Shown: positions 54,127-63,193 of the stretch, piece after piece
How positions within the stretch are numbered: position 1 is the stretch's first letter
Layout: each line of letters begins with the position of its first letter
NCBI RefSeq assembly: GCF_007826885.1
Contig: NZ_ML675590.1
Coordinates: 43,006-107,005 of the forward strand
Length of the DNA: 64,000 bases
Reading direction: 5' to 3'
Source of the DNA: Candidatus Nitrosocosmicus arcticus
GTDB lineage: Archaea; Thermoproteota; Nitrososphaeria; Nitrososphaerales; Nitrososphaeraceae
Position numbers and translations under genes: made by a program
The notes under the pieces: model-generated
Databases searched by the model: none
What the model saw: the letters and a program-made list of their open reading frames with translations, nothing else
Told to the model about the DNA's origin: nothing

Positions 54127-54660
54127 GTGCATTCGGATATTAGTCACATTCAAGATTTAATAAAAAATTATCCTAATTTTCCTAAGGAAGGAATATTGTT
54201 CAAGGATATTAATCCTGTATTTAGAGATGGTAAATCCTTAGACATTCTTGGGAATCATTTTTTTGACAAGTTCCACAATGTTGATGTTGATTATATTGCG
54301 GGTATAGAAGCACGCGGGTTTATTTTATCTACATTGTTGGGTTTGAAGTTTAATAAAGGGGTAATTATGATAAGAAAAGCTGGAAAGCTCCCTGGAACTA
54401 CGATAAAGCAAGCTTACGGGATTGAATATGGTACGGCCGTAATGGAATTGCAATCCGATTCATTAAGGATAGGCGACAGAATTTTGATCGCCGATGACTT
54501 GCTTGCTACTGGCGGTACTGCATCGGCCGCAGCCAGTTTAGTTGAGGACCTGGGAGGCAAAGTAGCGGGATTTGCATTCGTAATAGAGTTATCCTCGTTG
54601 GATGGGGGGAAAATATTAAGAGAAAGAGGATATCGTGTTCATTCAATGGTGGTTTACTAA
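54127..54660 (+). CDS. apt: Adenine phosphoribosyltransferase
   Basis: Salvages adenine to AMP with PRPP. 177 residues: 'FPKEGILFKDINPVFRDG', 'YIAGIEARGFILSTLLG', 'MIRKAGKLPG', 'EYGTAVMELQSDSLRIGDRILIADDLLATGGTASAAASL' with the PRPP motif DDLLATGGT. GTG start; a TATA-like run lies about 30 nt before. The stop overlaps the next start by one base (TAATG). Confidence 0.95.
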   Translation: MHSDISHIQDLIKNYPNFPKEGILFKDINPVFRDGKSLDILGNHFFDKFHNVDVDYIAGIEARGFILSTLLGLKFNKGVIMIRKAGKLPGTTIKQAYGIEYGTAVMELQSDSLRIGDRILIADDLLATGGTASAAASLVEDLGGKVAGFAFVIELSSLDGGKILRERGYRVHSMVVY

Positions 54661-55466
54661 TGCTGGCTATGGATAAATCCGTAGGAATGGCCATAATAGG
54701 TGGAACAGGAATTTATGACCCTCATTTATTTAAGATAGAACAACAGATTAACCCTCATACTCCATATGGCCCTACTTCAGACGCCATTATTATTGGAAAA
54801 TTTGAGAATCAGAGAATAGCTTTTCTTCCTAGGCATGGAAAAGGTCACAGAATTCCTCCACACATGATAAATTATCAGGCTAACATTTGGGCACTAAAAG
54901 AATTGGGAGTTAAGAGAATTATCGCACCTTCTGCGGTAGGTAGTTTGGACTATGAAATAAAACCGGGGGATGTTATGCTTCCTGATCAGTTTTTGGATTT
55001 AACAAAAAAACGGGCTTATACATTTTATGACGGACCAAAAGTGTGCCATATTTCTGTGGCAGATCCTTTCTGTGTGGACCTGAGAAACATTGTTAGCAAT
55101 TGTATTAATGATTTGGGCATTCGTGTTCATACTAAAGGAACATACGTGTGTATCGAAGGTCCAAGATTTTCTACACGCGCAGAATCTAAAATATATAGGG
55201 ATGTATTTCGGGCTAATATTATAGGAATGACTCTAGTTCCTGAATGCATTTTGGCTAGAGAATGTGAGATTTGTTATCTTTCTGTTTCTACTATTACAGA
55301 TTATGATGTTTGGGCCGATCAGCCTGTGTCATCACGAGAAATCATAGAAACCTTAAACAAGAACGTTGAAACCACTAGGAATATTCTGGAGAAGGTAATA
55401 CCTATGATCCCAGAGGAACAAAACAATTGTTCTTGTGGAACTGCTTTAAAGGACGCAGTATTGTAA
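54660..55466 (+). CDS. mtnP: S-methyl-5'-thioadenosine phosphorylase
   Basis: Splits methylthioadenosine to adenine and methylthioribose-1-phosphate; its adenine product feeds the upstream apt, with which it is translated. Motifs: 'AIIGGTGIYDP', 'AFLPRHGKGHRIPPHMINYQANIWALKELGVKRIIAPSAVGSL', 'GTYVCIEGPRFSTRAESKIYR', 'IGMTLVPECILARECEICYLSVSTITDYD'. 268 residues, the usual size. Could also accept inosine-type substrates as in some archaea. Confidence 0.94.
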   Translation: MLAMDKSVGMAIIGGTGIYDPHLFKIEQQINPHTPYGPTSDAIIIGKFENQRIAFLPRHGKGHRIPPHMINYQANIWALKELGVKRIIAPSAVGSLDYEIKPGDVMLPDQFLDLTKKRAYTFYDGPKVCHISVADPFCVDLRNIVSNCINDLGIRVHTKGTYVCIEGPRFSTRAESKIYRDVFRANIIGMTLVPECILARECEICYLSVSTITDYDVWADQPVSSREIIETLNKNVETTRNILEKVIPMIPEEQNNCSCGTALKDAVL

Positions 55467-55487
55467 AATTTTAACATTTCTAAAAAA

Positions 55488-55784
55488 TTACTGTTTCTTC
55501 ATCAGAATGGTAATATCTCCCTCAATAATTTTCCTCTGAACTATCAGTATCACTATTTCGGGATCCAAATTTAATTTTCTAATTTTGTCAACAGTGGTTC
55601 TAGAAATCTTGACGTTTATATTGTGTCCACCTATACGACCAAAAGCTACTGCACTAAAACTGAACTTGTTGTTATAAATTAGAAAATAGCCTGAGAGTTT
55701 GCTAGCCAAAGCCCCTTCTACTACATGCTTTATGCTAACGTCTACGTCTAGATTGTTGTATTCCTCTGGAAATTCATTTAACAT
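55488..55784 (-). CDS. Conserved hypothetical protein (second of a pair)
   Basis: A 98-residue soluble alpha/beta protein with a strand-rich middle (SGYFLIYNNKFSFSAVAFGRIGGHNINVKIS) and ends with a Lys-rich tail. Its ATG begins one base after the stop of the upstream 139-residue gene, so the two are made together. No family recognised. Confidence 0.6.
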   Translation of the reverse strand: MLNEFPEEYNNLDVDVSIKHVVEGALASKLSGYFLIYNNKFSFSAVAFGRIGGHNINVKISRTTVDKIRKLNLDPEIVILIVQRKIIEGDITILMKKQ

Positions 55785-55785
55785 G

Positions 55786-56205
55786 TTATTTCAATTCTTC
55801 AGTGATTTCTATACTCTTGTTTACATTTTCTGATACCAAAAAACTCCACCATTCTTTATCAATGATCTTGAAATTTGACGTATCTACAATTATTTTAGTT
55901 TCATCATCGGTATCCACAAACTCTGTTTTACCATCTTCAACAATACTTATCAATTTCCACCGATCTTTTCCTTTTCTAAATTTATTTATGGCCACGGCCC
56001 AAATTTCATCGTCCTTAATTTCGGGCATGCCTATCTTATCCGTGATATCCAAAATTCCTAATCTTTTTTCTTCACAAAATAGGTTCTTTGTAATTAAACT
56101 TCTCCAGATATCTACTGCTCCGATATTTCTACCATTTTCGTTGATATTTATTACACCAAAATAGGCAATTTTATCCTTATTGTTTGAAGAAGTTGAAGAT
56201 TGCAT
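55786..56205 (-). CDS. Conserved hypothetical protein (first of a pair)
   Basis: A 139-residue soluble protein, acidic, with a beta start ('KIAYFGVININENGRNIGAVDIWRSL') and 'GILDITDKIG'. No motif I can assign. Paired with the 98-residue gene; divergent from nothing, lying 60 nt after a small winged-helix gene on the same strand. Confidence 0.6.
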   Translation of the reverse strand: MQSSTSSNNKDKIAYFGVININENGRNIGAVDIWRSLITKNLFCEEKRLGILDITDKIGMPEIKDDEIWAVAINKFRKGKDRWKLISIVEDGKTEFVDTDDETKIIVDTSNFKIIDKEWWSFLVSENVNKSIEITEELK

Positions 56206-56265
56206 TCTAAATTATTAAGTTAATCGTTTTCCCTTATTTAGGCCTTACATAATATTGATCTCTCT

Positions 56266-56613
56266 TTACACCTGATTTTGATAGTTTTCTAGCATTATTC
56301 CAAGGTTGTCGATTTTTGTGTTCTTTTTGAACAGTATGTTATTTGATTGACAAATTCTTCTATATCTGTTTACTATCGCAAACCTTGGATGCAATGCTCG
56401 AAATTCGTTTTTATTAATTTCGATAACCATTCCTTTCCTTTCTAAACTTTTAGATATTTCGATAATCTGATCAGCTGCTAGGTTTGTTTTCTCTTGGAAT
56501 CCGTGGGAAGTTGTTTTTTCTGACTTCATCAACGCCAAAAAAATATCGGTCTCCAACTCATTTATTTGGAGTTGCTCCATTAGTAAAATCTTGATTTGGT
56601 TTACTTGATTCAT
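56266..56613 (-). CDS. TrmB-like winged-helix protein
   Basis: A 115-residue protein with a TrmB-type N-terminal winged helix: 'LQINELETDIFLALMKSEKTTSHGFQEKTNLAADQIIEISKSLERKGMVIEIN'. The typical sugar-binding C-terminal domain is missing, so it is a short form. It lies next to the carbon-fixation gene, transcribed away from it, and could regulate it. Confidence 0.7.
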   Translation of the reverse strand: MNQVNQIKILLMEQLQINELETDIFLALMKSEKTTSHGFQEKTNLAADQIIEISKSLERKGMVIEINKNEFRALHPRFAIVNRYRRICQSNNILFKKNTKIDNLGIMLENYQNQV

Positions 56614-56752
56614 AAAAATATATTGTTCGTCGATATTAAAAATAAGATGTCCTTAGATACAGCTCTGTTAATGCCTAGGTCCATCAATGCTATGAATGTC
56701 CATAAGGGGATTATATCCAAATATTCAAATAATATCTCGTTCAATTTAGTAT

Positions 56753-58270
56753 ATGCCTATTAAAAATGGGTCTGAGTACATCGAAAGCTTAAGAAATAGA
56801 AATTTGCAGGTTTATCTTTTTGGGGATCTAGTTAAGGAACCGGTTGATCATCCTATGATTAGACCATCTATTAATGCTGTGGCTGCAACATATGATATAG
56901 CCGTAGAAGATCCAGAAATAGGTTCTGCAACTTCCTCATTGACAGGATTAAAGGTTAATAGATTTTTGCACATAGCAGAAAGTTCTCAAGACCTGGTGAA
57001 CCAAAACCGTATGCAAAGAAAACTCGGACAACAAACCGGAACTTGTTTTCAACGCTGTGTGGGAATGGATGCCTTAAACTCATTGTATTCTACAACCTAT
57101 GAAATTGATAAAAAATATCAAACACCATATCATCCAAGATTAGTTGAATTTATCAAAAAGATTCAATATGAAAACCATGTCATTGGAGGGACAATGACGG
57201 ATGCAAAAGGGGACAGGAGTTTATCCCCTTCTCAACAAGAAGATCCAGATATGTTTGTACATATTGTTAAAAAAGATGACAAGGGTGTTTATATCAAGGG
57301 AGCAAAAGCTCATCAAACAGGATGCATTAATTCACATTGGTTAATCGTGATGCCGACCATGCGTATGAGACCCGAAGACAAGGATTATGCAATTGTTGGT
57401 GCCATACCGGTAGATGCAAAAGGTATTACCTATATCTATGGAAGACAATCGTGCGATACTAGAAGTATGGAAGAGGGGGACTTGGATTCAGGCAATTCTC
57501 AATTTTCTGGACAAGAGGCACTAATAATATTTGATAATGTGTTTATTCCAAATGAATTGATCTTTATGGAGGGCGAGGTGGAGTTCGCTTCAATGTTGGT
57601 TGAAAGATTTACATGCTATCATAGGCGAAGTTATGTTTGTAAAACCGGATTAGGAGACGTATTGATTGGTGCTTCTGCAGCCATCGCTGAATATAATGGA
57701 GTTTCAAACGCTTCCCATATTAAAGATAAATTAATTGAGATGACTCATTTGAATGAAACAATTTTTGCGGCCGGTATAGCTTCCTCACATCAAGCATACA
57801 AGACTCAGTCTGGAAATTTCATTAATGATGATATGCTTGCGAATGTGTGTAAGCACAATGTTACCCGATTTCCATACGAAATAGGCAGATTAGCTCAAGA
57901 CATTGCTGGAGGTCTTATGGTCACGATGCCTTCTGAACAGGACTTTAGGGGGCCTATTACCGGTCCATTGCTTGATAAATACCTGAAAGGAAGAAAAGGT
58001 GTATCGACAGAAGACAGAGTTCGTATACTTCGGTTAATAGAAAATATGACCCTCGGTAGAAATGCTGTTGGCTACTTGACCGAATCCATGCATGGTGCAG
58101 GGTCGCCACAAGCTCAACGTATCCAAATAGCTAGACAGATGCAGCTTGAATACAAGAAGAAATTGGCAAGAAAACTGGCAAAAATCCCAGAAGGCGAAGA
58201 CACCGTATCAGATCCCTCGTTAGCAGAATCATCTGATTATTTTGATAGAATATTTGGAATAAAAAAATAA
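56753..58270 (+). CDS. abfD: 4-hydroxybutyryl-CoA dehydratase
   Basis: Dehydrates 4-hydroxybutyryl-CoA to crotonyl-CoA, the diagnostic step of the 3-hydroxypropionate/4-hydroxybutyrate CO2-fixation cycle. The FAD/4Fe-4S enzyme has cluster ligands Cys98 and Cys102 in TGTCFQRCVGMD, His290 and Cys296 in 'CYHRRSYVCKTG'. Other hallmarks: 'GGTMTDAKGDRSLSPSQQ', 'KGAKAHQTGCINSHW', 'GSPQAQRIQIARQM'. 505 residues, full length. The nearby divergent wHTH gene is a possible regulator. Other HpaB-family hydroxylases lack the Cys set, which makes this call secure. Confidence 0.96.
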   Translation: MPIKNGSEYIESLRNRNLQVYLFGDLVKEPVDHPMIRPSINAVAATYDIAVEDPEIGSATSSLTGLKVNRFLHIAESSQDLVNQNRMQRKLGQQTGTCFQRCVGMDALNSLYSTTYEIDKKYQTPYHPRLVEFIKKIQYENHVIGGTMTDAKGDRSLSPSQQEDPDMFVHIVKKDDKGVYIKGAKAHQTGCINSHWLIVMPTMRMRPEDKDYAIVGAIPVDAKGITYIYGRQSCDTRSMEEGDLDSGNSQFSGQEALIIFDNVFIPNELIFMEGEVEFASMLVERFTCYHRRSYVCKTGLGDVLIGASAAIAEYNGVSNASHIKDKLIEMTHLNETIFAAGIASSHQAYKTQSGNFINDDMLANVCKHNVTRFPYEIGRLAQDIAGGLMVTMPSEQDFRGPITGPLLDKYLKGRKGVSTEDRVRILRLIENMTLGRNAVGYLTESMHGAGSPQAQRIQIARQMQLEYKKKLARKLAKIPEGEDTVSDPSLAESSDYFDRIFGIKK

Positions 58271-58387
58271 ACCTGACGCGGGGGACTAAATCCTCTTTTA
58301 TTTTCTATTTTTGTATTCTTGAAAGATTTTTTCCAAGCAAATATTGTAATTATTAATATTATTTATTCATATTAGGTTTCCTGCGGT

Positions 58388-59434
58388 TTAGTTCTGAAAT
58401 TCCGATTCCAATAGTTTCTTTTTCTTTTTCATACTGAAGATTTTATCAGTTTGTTTTAATGCTTCTGCTCGGGGTCGTTTAAACAACATCGATTGAATTA
58501 ACATGTAGTTTTCCGGTATTACCATTCCAGTTTGATCATCTGAATATGAAATCTTCAAAGTATCCTCCTGAATTTTTAACAACTCACTATGAATGTGAAC
58601 CATGGATGTATCTCCATGAACGAATCTAAGTTCTATGGCCTTCTTTCTTATATCTCCGGTGCCCTTTGCATTGTTCAAGATAGCGACTCCAAATTCATTT
58701 TTGAATTTATCTAAGATATTCTCCTTAGATGGTGGTTTCCCGTTAAACCTGATTGTCATTTGATGAAGATGCATCATCCTTGACGGTACCTTTAAGGCAT
58801 CGACATACAAATTGGCAGAGGGTATGAAATCTTTCAAGTCGTCCTGGTGATGTGGATTTTTATCCCATTCTATCGAATCCCTGACTTCTTTCTTATCTTC
58901 AAGATCCGCCCATCTCCTAACTAAAACTACATCAAATCTTTTAATTGATTCGCCGTAATTTTCGATCAACGGTTGAATTATTTTACCCATTCCAGTAACA
59001 TTACAACTGCCTTGGATTACAGAATCTTTTTGTAAAGTTTTATCATAATTTACTCTTGAATTGTGGATGATGTCTGCGACGGAATTCCTTCCATACCTAT
59101 CCTCACCTCCTTGAAAAATCACCTTCTTCTTAAGAGGCAGATAATATTTTCTCTTATTTTTAATTCCGTTTCCTTCTGTCGAAGAATCGATAACCAAATC
59201 GGATTGGTTTATTGCATCCTCTATACTGCCTGATATTTCGTAATTTTTGTTTCTAAATTCCTTAATTAACTTGCGAGGAACAAAAACCTTGTATCCTTTG
59301 TTTATTGCTTCTTGTGTTTTTTCATCGACAGAATATTTTGCTATACCTATAAGCTTAATAGATTTATCCTTTGTTAGGGCAGTTGCCAATCGGCTTCCAA
59401 TAATGCCGTAACCATTAATAAAAACTTGATACAC
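58388..59434 (-). CDS. gap2: Type II glyceraldehyde-3-phosphate dehydrogenase
   Basis: Archaeal GAPDH with NAD(P) site 'FINGYGIIGSRLATAL', the short 'VIDSSTEGNGIKNK' block, 'FQGGEDRY', and catalytic Cys144 in QGSCNVTGMG. 348 residues, starting at GTG 59434. It catalyses the reversible phosphorylating step; in autotrophic Thaumarchaeota it likely runs in the gluconeogenic direction. Convergent with the dehydratase gene. Confidence 0.94.
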   Translation of the reverse strand: MYQVFINGYGIIGSRLATALTKDKSIKLIGIAKYSVDEKTQEAINKGYKVFVPRKLIKEFRNKNYEISGSIEDAINQSDLVIDSSTEGNGIKNKRKYYLPLKKKVIFQGGEDRYGRNSVADIIHNSRVNYDKTLQKDSVIQGSCNVTGMGKIIQPLIENYGESIKRFDVVLVRRWADLEDKKEVRDSIEWDKNPHHQDDLKDFIPSANLYVDALKVPSRMMHLHQMTIRFNGKPPSKENILDKFKNEFGVAILNNAKGTGDIRKKAIELRFVHGDTSMVHIHSELLKIQEDTLKISYSDDQTGMVIPENYMLIQSMLFKRPRAEALKQTDKIFSMKKKKKLLESEFQN

Positions 59435-59919
59435 TCTTGGTTTGTAACTTTCACAATATTTAATATATTTTTAATGGTCATGATCATAACCTACATTTTA
59501 TGTCACCATTCTATTTATCTTCCAACCAAGGATAGCACATTTCAAAATATCATCAATAATTGTTTCATGATACCCACTTCATTCTTGATCATGAAGTGCA
59601 GGATCTTTGGTTGAAACAGAGTTTAAATAAGCTACTGCAAAGTGTGTCCAGTAGGCGAGCGTGTTAACTATTACGACCAAATAAGGACCGGAAGATCTTT
59701 GATCTTTGCTCTAAACAAACACATAGATGGATTTTTCAACTGAATTTGTTTCAATTTTGGATAAACCGGATTCAATTCTATTTCCTATCACTTGATCTAT
59801 GGTGTAAATACAAATTATATTCAGAAGCAGTCTAAAACGATGATCGACTAATATCTCAAACTTAACCCCGGTGAAATAAAGCCAAAGTTATAATAAAGTC
59901 AAATATAAAACCACATATT
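59435..59919. other. Divergent intergenic region between gap2 and the prefoldin gene
   Basis: About 485 bases with no recognised RNA or gene. A TATA-like AAATATAAAAC lies about 20 nt before the prefoldin start. Confidence 0.45.
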
Positions 59920-60396
59920 ATGACCATGGATGGCGGTGATAGAAGAGGAGTTAATATGGAACAAACTGTAAATGATTTAGTACAGGAATCGAAATTACTT
60001 GAAGCTTATTATAATGATATAGTGGCAAAGGAGTCGGTATTACATCGATTATATGAGGAGTCTCACAGCTCCTTTGAAGCAATAAGAGGTTTGTCATCAG
60101 AATCCGAAACACTATCATTAGTTCCTCTAGGAATAGGTGTTTATGTAAAAAGTGTTATTTATCCTATTGAAAAAGTTCTAGTAAACATCGGCGCTGGGGT
60201 AGTAGTTGAAAAGAAGAAGGATGATGCTGTCAATTTCATAGAACAACGCATAAAGGAATTTGAATTAGCGACAAAGCAGTTATCAACTCAAAAACAACAA
60301 ATTTCGCATCGCATGATGGAAATACAGAATACCGTAAATGCTTATGTTGGACAGATGCGGAGCCATGATGAATCACCACATTCACATTCACACTAG
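59920..60396 (+). CDS. pfdA: Prefoldin alpha subunit
   Basis: A 158-residue coiled-coil chaperone subunit that hands unfolded proteins to the thermosome. Two long helices (about residues 14-60 and 100-150) flank the beta-hairpin 'SLVPLGIGVYVKSVI... EKVLVNIGAGVVVEKK' of the alpha type. The C-terminus has a His-rich end (SHDESPHSHSH). ATG 59920 is used; internal ATGs are possible. Directly precedes ftsY, an arrangement common in archaea. Confidence 0.92.
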   Translation: MTMDGGDRRGVNMEQTVNDLVQESKLLEAYYNDIVAKESVLHRLYEESHSSFEAIRGLSSESETLSLVPLGIGVYVKSVIYPIEKVLVNIGAGVVVEKKKDDAVNFIEQRIKEFELATKQLSTQKQQISHRMMEIQNTVNAYVGQMRSHDESPHSHSH

Positions 60397-60452
60397 AGGC
60401 TGACCAAATCTATCAAAGATAACGTTTTAGATTACATACTTGCGATGTCTAT

Positions 60453-61796
60453 ATGTTTGATAAATTAAAGCGAGCATTCTCCAATGCTGCGAAAAGCATT
60501 AGTCAAAGGGAACTGTCTGAAAAAGATTTGGATGAAAGTCTTTTTGATCTAAATGTTGCCCTTTTGGAGAGTGACGTATCTCAAGAAGTTATAGATGATT
60601 TATCCCAGCAAATAAAAGATAATTTAGTGGGTATGAAATTACAAAAGAATGAAACTACTGAACAAATAATTGCATCCATGCTAAAAGATAATTTTTCAAA
60701 GATTCTCGCCAAGGCGGGAACAGTTGATTTGATTTCTGCGATCAAAACAAAGAAGCAAAACAAAGGTGGACCATTTAAAATTGTATTTTTAGGAATAAAT
60801 GGAACCGGAAAGACGACCACTGTAGCCAAAGTAGCTAATTTACTAAAAAAATCTGGATTTTCAATAGTGATTGCTGCAGCTGATACTCACAGGGCGGGAG
60901 CAATAGAGCAAATTTCTTCACACGCTGAAAAACTATCTATAAAAGTGATTTCTCAAAGGTATGGTGCCGACCCATCTGCTGTTTCCAGGGATGCGCTTGA
61001 ATACGCGAGAAAACACTACATTGACGTTGTATTGATTGATACTGCAGGCAGGATGCAAACTGCTAAGAATCTGATGGATGAAATTGGAAAAATTGTAAAG
61101 GTGATCAAACCTGATATTAAACTATTTGTTGGTGATTCTTTATCAGGTAATGATACGATTAATCAGGCCCGAGAGTTCTTTTCATATACGGAATTTGACG
61201 GTGCAATCCTGACAAAGACTGATGCTGATGCAAAAGGCGGATCAGCAATATCCATATCTTACATTACCTCTAAACCGATTATTTATCTCGGTGTTGGTCA
61301 AGGATACGACGATATAATCAAGTTCAACAGAGAAAGATTTGTTGAAACTATTTTCAATAACGAGTCTCTACTTGATTCACATCGTGGTACTCAGACATCA
61401 TTGCCCCAAGAGGATTACGTGGTCTCTGATATTGAAGATGCTAATGTAGGTAAAGACACGGTTAGTCTATTAAAGGATGATGTTCTAGAAGGAAGGAGCA
61501 GAGTTTTTGATCCGAATTTTGTTACGGAAGATGGTCATGATTCCGAAGTACTTTTAACCGAAAATAGCACTGAAGTGTTACCAGGTCTTGCTAAAGAATT
61601 GGTGAATGACGAGTCGAAAATAGATTCATCGTCTTCTTTCAATAATCCTGTTGAACCGTCTGAATCATCCTCTATAGACAAATTAACAACCGGAATTGAA
61701 AAAATTTCCAATGCCAAACAAAAAGTAGAAGAAGAAGAAAGGAAGGACCAAGGTGAGAAAAAAAGCCGATTCGGATGGTTTAAGAAAAAGAAATAG
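60453..61796 (+). CDS. ftsY: Signal recognition particle receptor FtsY with a C-terminal charged extension
   Basis: SRP receptor GTPase guiding ribosomes to the membrane. N domain helices (about 1-100), then G domain: P-loop 'GINGTGKTTTVAK' (114-126), 'ADTHRAGAIEQ', 'DTAGRMQTAKNL' (196-207), 'TKTDADAKGG', and the closing 'LGVGQGYDDIIKFNRERF'. Bacterial FtsY carries its acidic region before the N domain, but here the domain starts at once and an acidic/Ser-rich extension (about 305-435) plus a basic end (FGWFKKKK) follow. ATG start. Confidence 0.94.
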   Translation: MFDKLKRAFSNAAKSISQRELSEKDLDESLFDLNVALLESDVSQEVIDDLSQQIKDNLVGMKLQKNETTEQIIASMLKDNFSKILAKAGTVDLISAIKTKKQNKGGPFKIVFLGINGTGKTTTVAKVANLLKKSGFSIVIAAADTHRAGAIEQISSHAEKLSIKVISQRYGADPSAVSRDALEYARKHYIDVVLIDTAGRMQTAKNLMDEIGKIVKVIKPDIKLFVGDSLSGNDTINQAREFFSYTEFDGAILTKTDADAKGGSAISISYITSKPIIYLGVGQGYDDIIKFNRERFVETIFNNESLLDSHRGTQTSLPQEDYVVSDIEDANVGKDTVSLLKDDVLEGRSRVFDPNFVTEDGHDSEVLLTENSTEVLPGLAKELVNDESKIDSSSSFNNPVEPSESSSIDKLTTGIEKISNAKQKVEEEERKDQGEKKSRFGWFKKKK

Positions 61797-61839
61797 CTAT
61801 TTGAAAGCATTAAATTAAAGATTTTTTTCAAAACTATTA

Positions 61840-62769
61840 TTGAAAGAAGATATCTTAAGTCTTCAAGATTTGAGGTCTGATCAAATTTTAGCCCTACTGG
61901 ATCACGCATCATCCTTGAAAAACCAGTTCACCACAGTAGGTGCTAATTCAAAATACCTAAATGGAAAAATCCTGGGAATGATTTTTCAAAAGCCTTCAAC
62001 AAGAACGAGGATAAGTTTTGAGACAGCAATGCTTCAATTAGGTGGGCATGCTATAAATCTGTCTTTTAGCGATTTACAATTGTCTCGTGGTGAATCGGTG
62101 GAAGACACAGCTAGGACTATTTCATTATATGTTGATATGATAATGGCTAGAGTTTATGATCATAAAGATATTGAAAAATTATCAGAATATTCTACCATTC
62201 CAGTAATAAATGGCTTGTCAGATTTATTTCATCCTTGTCAAATTCTGGCGGACTTACTTACTATCCACGAATATAAAAAAAAATTAAAAGGGATCAATCT
62301 AGCGTTTATTGGAGATGGCAATAATGTTTGCAATGATTTACTCCTAGGGTGTTCAAAATTGGGAATGAATATACGAGTTTCTACTCCTATAGGCTTTGAG
62401 CCGATGGATTGGGTGGTAGATATTGCAAGAACATCGTCTAGAAAAAATGAATCGACTTTATTAATAACATCGGACCCTACTGAAGCAGTTATTGATGCCG
62501 ATGTAATAGTAACTGATACTCACATTTCAATCGGAAAAGAAACTGAACTTGACAGCCGAGAAAAGATATTTTTCCCTAAATATCAAGTTAATGATGACTT
62601 GATCAAATATGCAAAAAAAGATTTCATCTTCCTGCACTGTCTGCCGGCAAAGAGGGGGAAAGAGGTTACATCTCAGATAATTGATGGCCCTCACTCTGCT
62701 ATTTGGAGCGAAGCCGAAAATCGTTTACACGTGCAAAAAGCCCTATTGATAAAAATCTTGGGAGATTGA
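61840..62769 (+). CDS. argF: Ornithine carbamoyltransferase
   Basis: Makes citrulline for arginine from ornithine and carbamoyl phosphate. 309 residues: carbamoyl-phosphate loop 'KPSTRTRISFE', 'HPCQILADLLT', 'FIGDGNNVCNDLL', and ornithine site 'HCLPAKRGKEVT'. The TTG 61840 start gives 12 residues before 'DLRSDQILALL', as expected. The PALO-binding 'HCLPAKRG' separates it from aspartate carbamoyltransferase. Confidence 0.95.
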   Translation: MKEDILSLQDLRSDQILALLDHASSLKNQFTTVGANSKYLNGKILGMIFQKPSTRTRISFETAMLQLGGHAINLSFSDLQLSRGESVEDTARTISLYVDMIMARVYDHKDIEKLSEYSTIPVINGLSDLFHPCQILADLLTIHEYKKKLKGINLAFIGDGNNVCNDLLLGCSKLGMNIRVSTPIGFEPMDWVVDIARTSSRKNESTLLITSDPTEAVIDADVIVTDTHISIGKETELDSREKIFFPKYQVNDDLIKYAKKDFIFLHCLPAKRGKEVTSQIIDGPHSAIWSEAENRLHVQKALLIKILGD

Positions 62770-62845
62770 TCGCGCAGAGTAAAAACCATACATGAATAAC
62801 AAGACATCGAATACTTTAAAATATTCTAGATTTTGAAATAATTAT

Positions 62846-63154
62846 ATGACAAAGTTTTTGGTGGATAAGGCCGCAAACATTCCCGAAGGTAAATTAAAAA
62901 ATATTACTGCCGGTGGTAAAGAAATTGTAATAGCTAATGTTGAAGGTGAATACTATGCAATTAATGATATATGCACTCACGCAGGAGCTGAATTACACGA
63001 GGGGGTTTTAGAGGGCAATGAACTTGTGTGTCCATGGCATGGTGCTAAATGGAATGTTCAAACAGGTGATCTTATATGGTTTCCACAAAAACTAAAAAAC
63101 CAGCAGTCATACAATGTGGTGGTAGAGGGTGATAACGTATTTGTCGAAATATAA
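62846..63154 (+). CDS. Rieske-type [2Fe-2S] ferredoxin
   Basis: A 102-residue soluble Rieske protein. Cluster ligands C43-x-H45 in 'DICTHAGAEL' and C62-x2-H65 in 'VCPWHGAKWN'. It resembles NirD-like and biphenyl-dioxygenase-type ferredoxins that pass single electrons to an oxygenase or reductase. The partner is not in the window. ATG start. Confidence 0.92.
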   Translation: MTKFLVDKAANIPEGKLKNITAGGKEIVIANVEGEYYAINDICTHAGAELHEGVLEGNELVCPWHGAKWNVQTGDLIWFPQKLKNQQSYNVVVEGDNVFVEI

Positions 63155-63193
63155 TGTTAATAGGATGACTGTCACAAAACAAGGTAAATATAT

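Noticed and set aside
59426..59614. 62-codon plus-strand frame upstream of the prefoldin gene
   Set aside because: It overlaps the start of gap2 in antisense and has no coding features.
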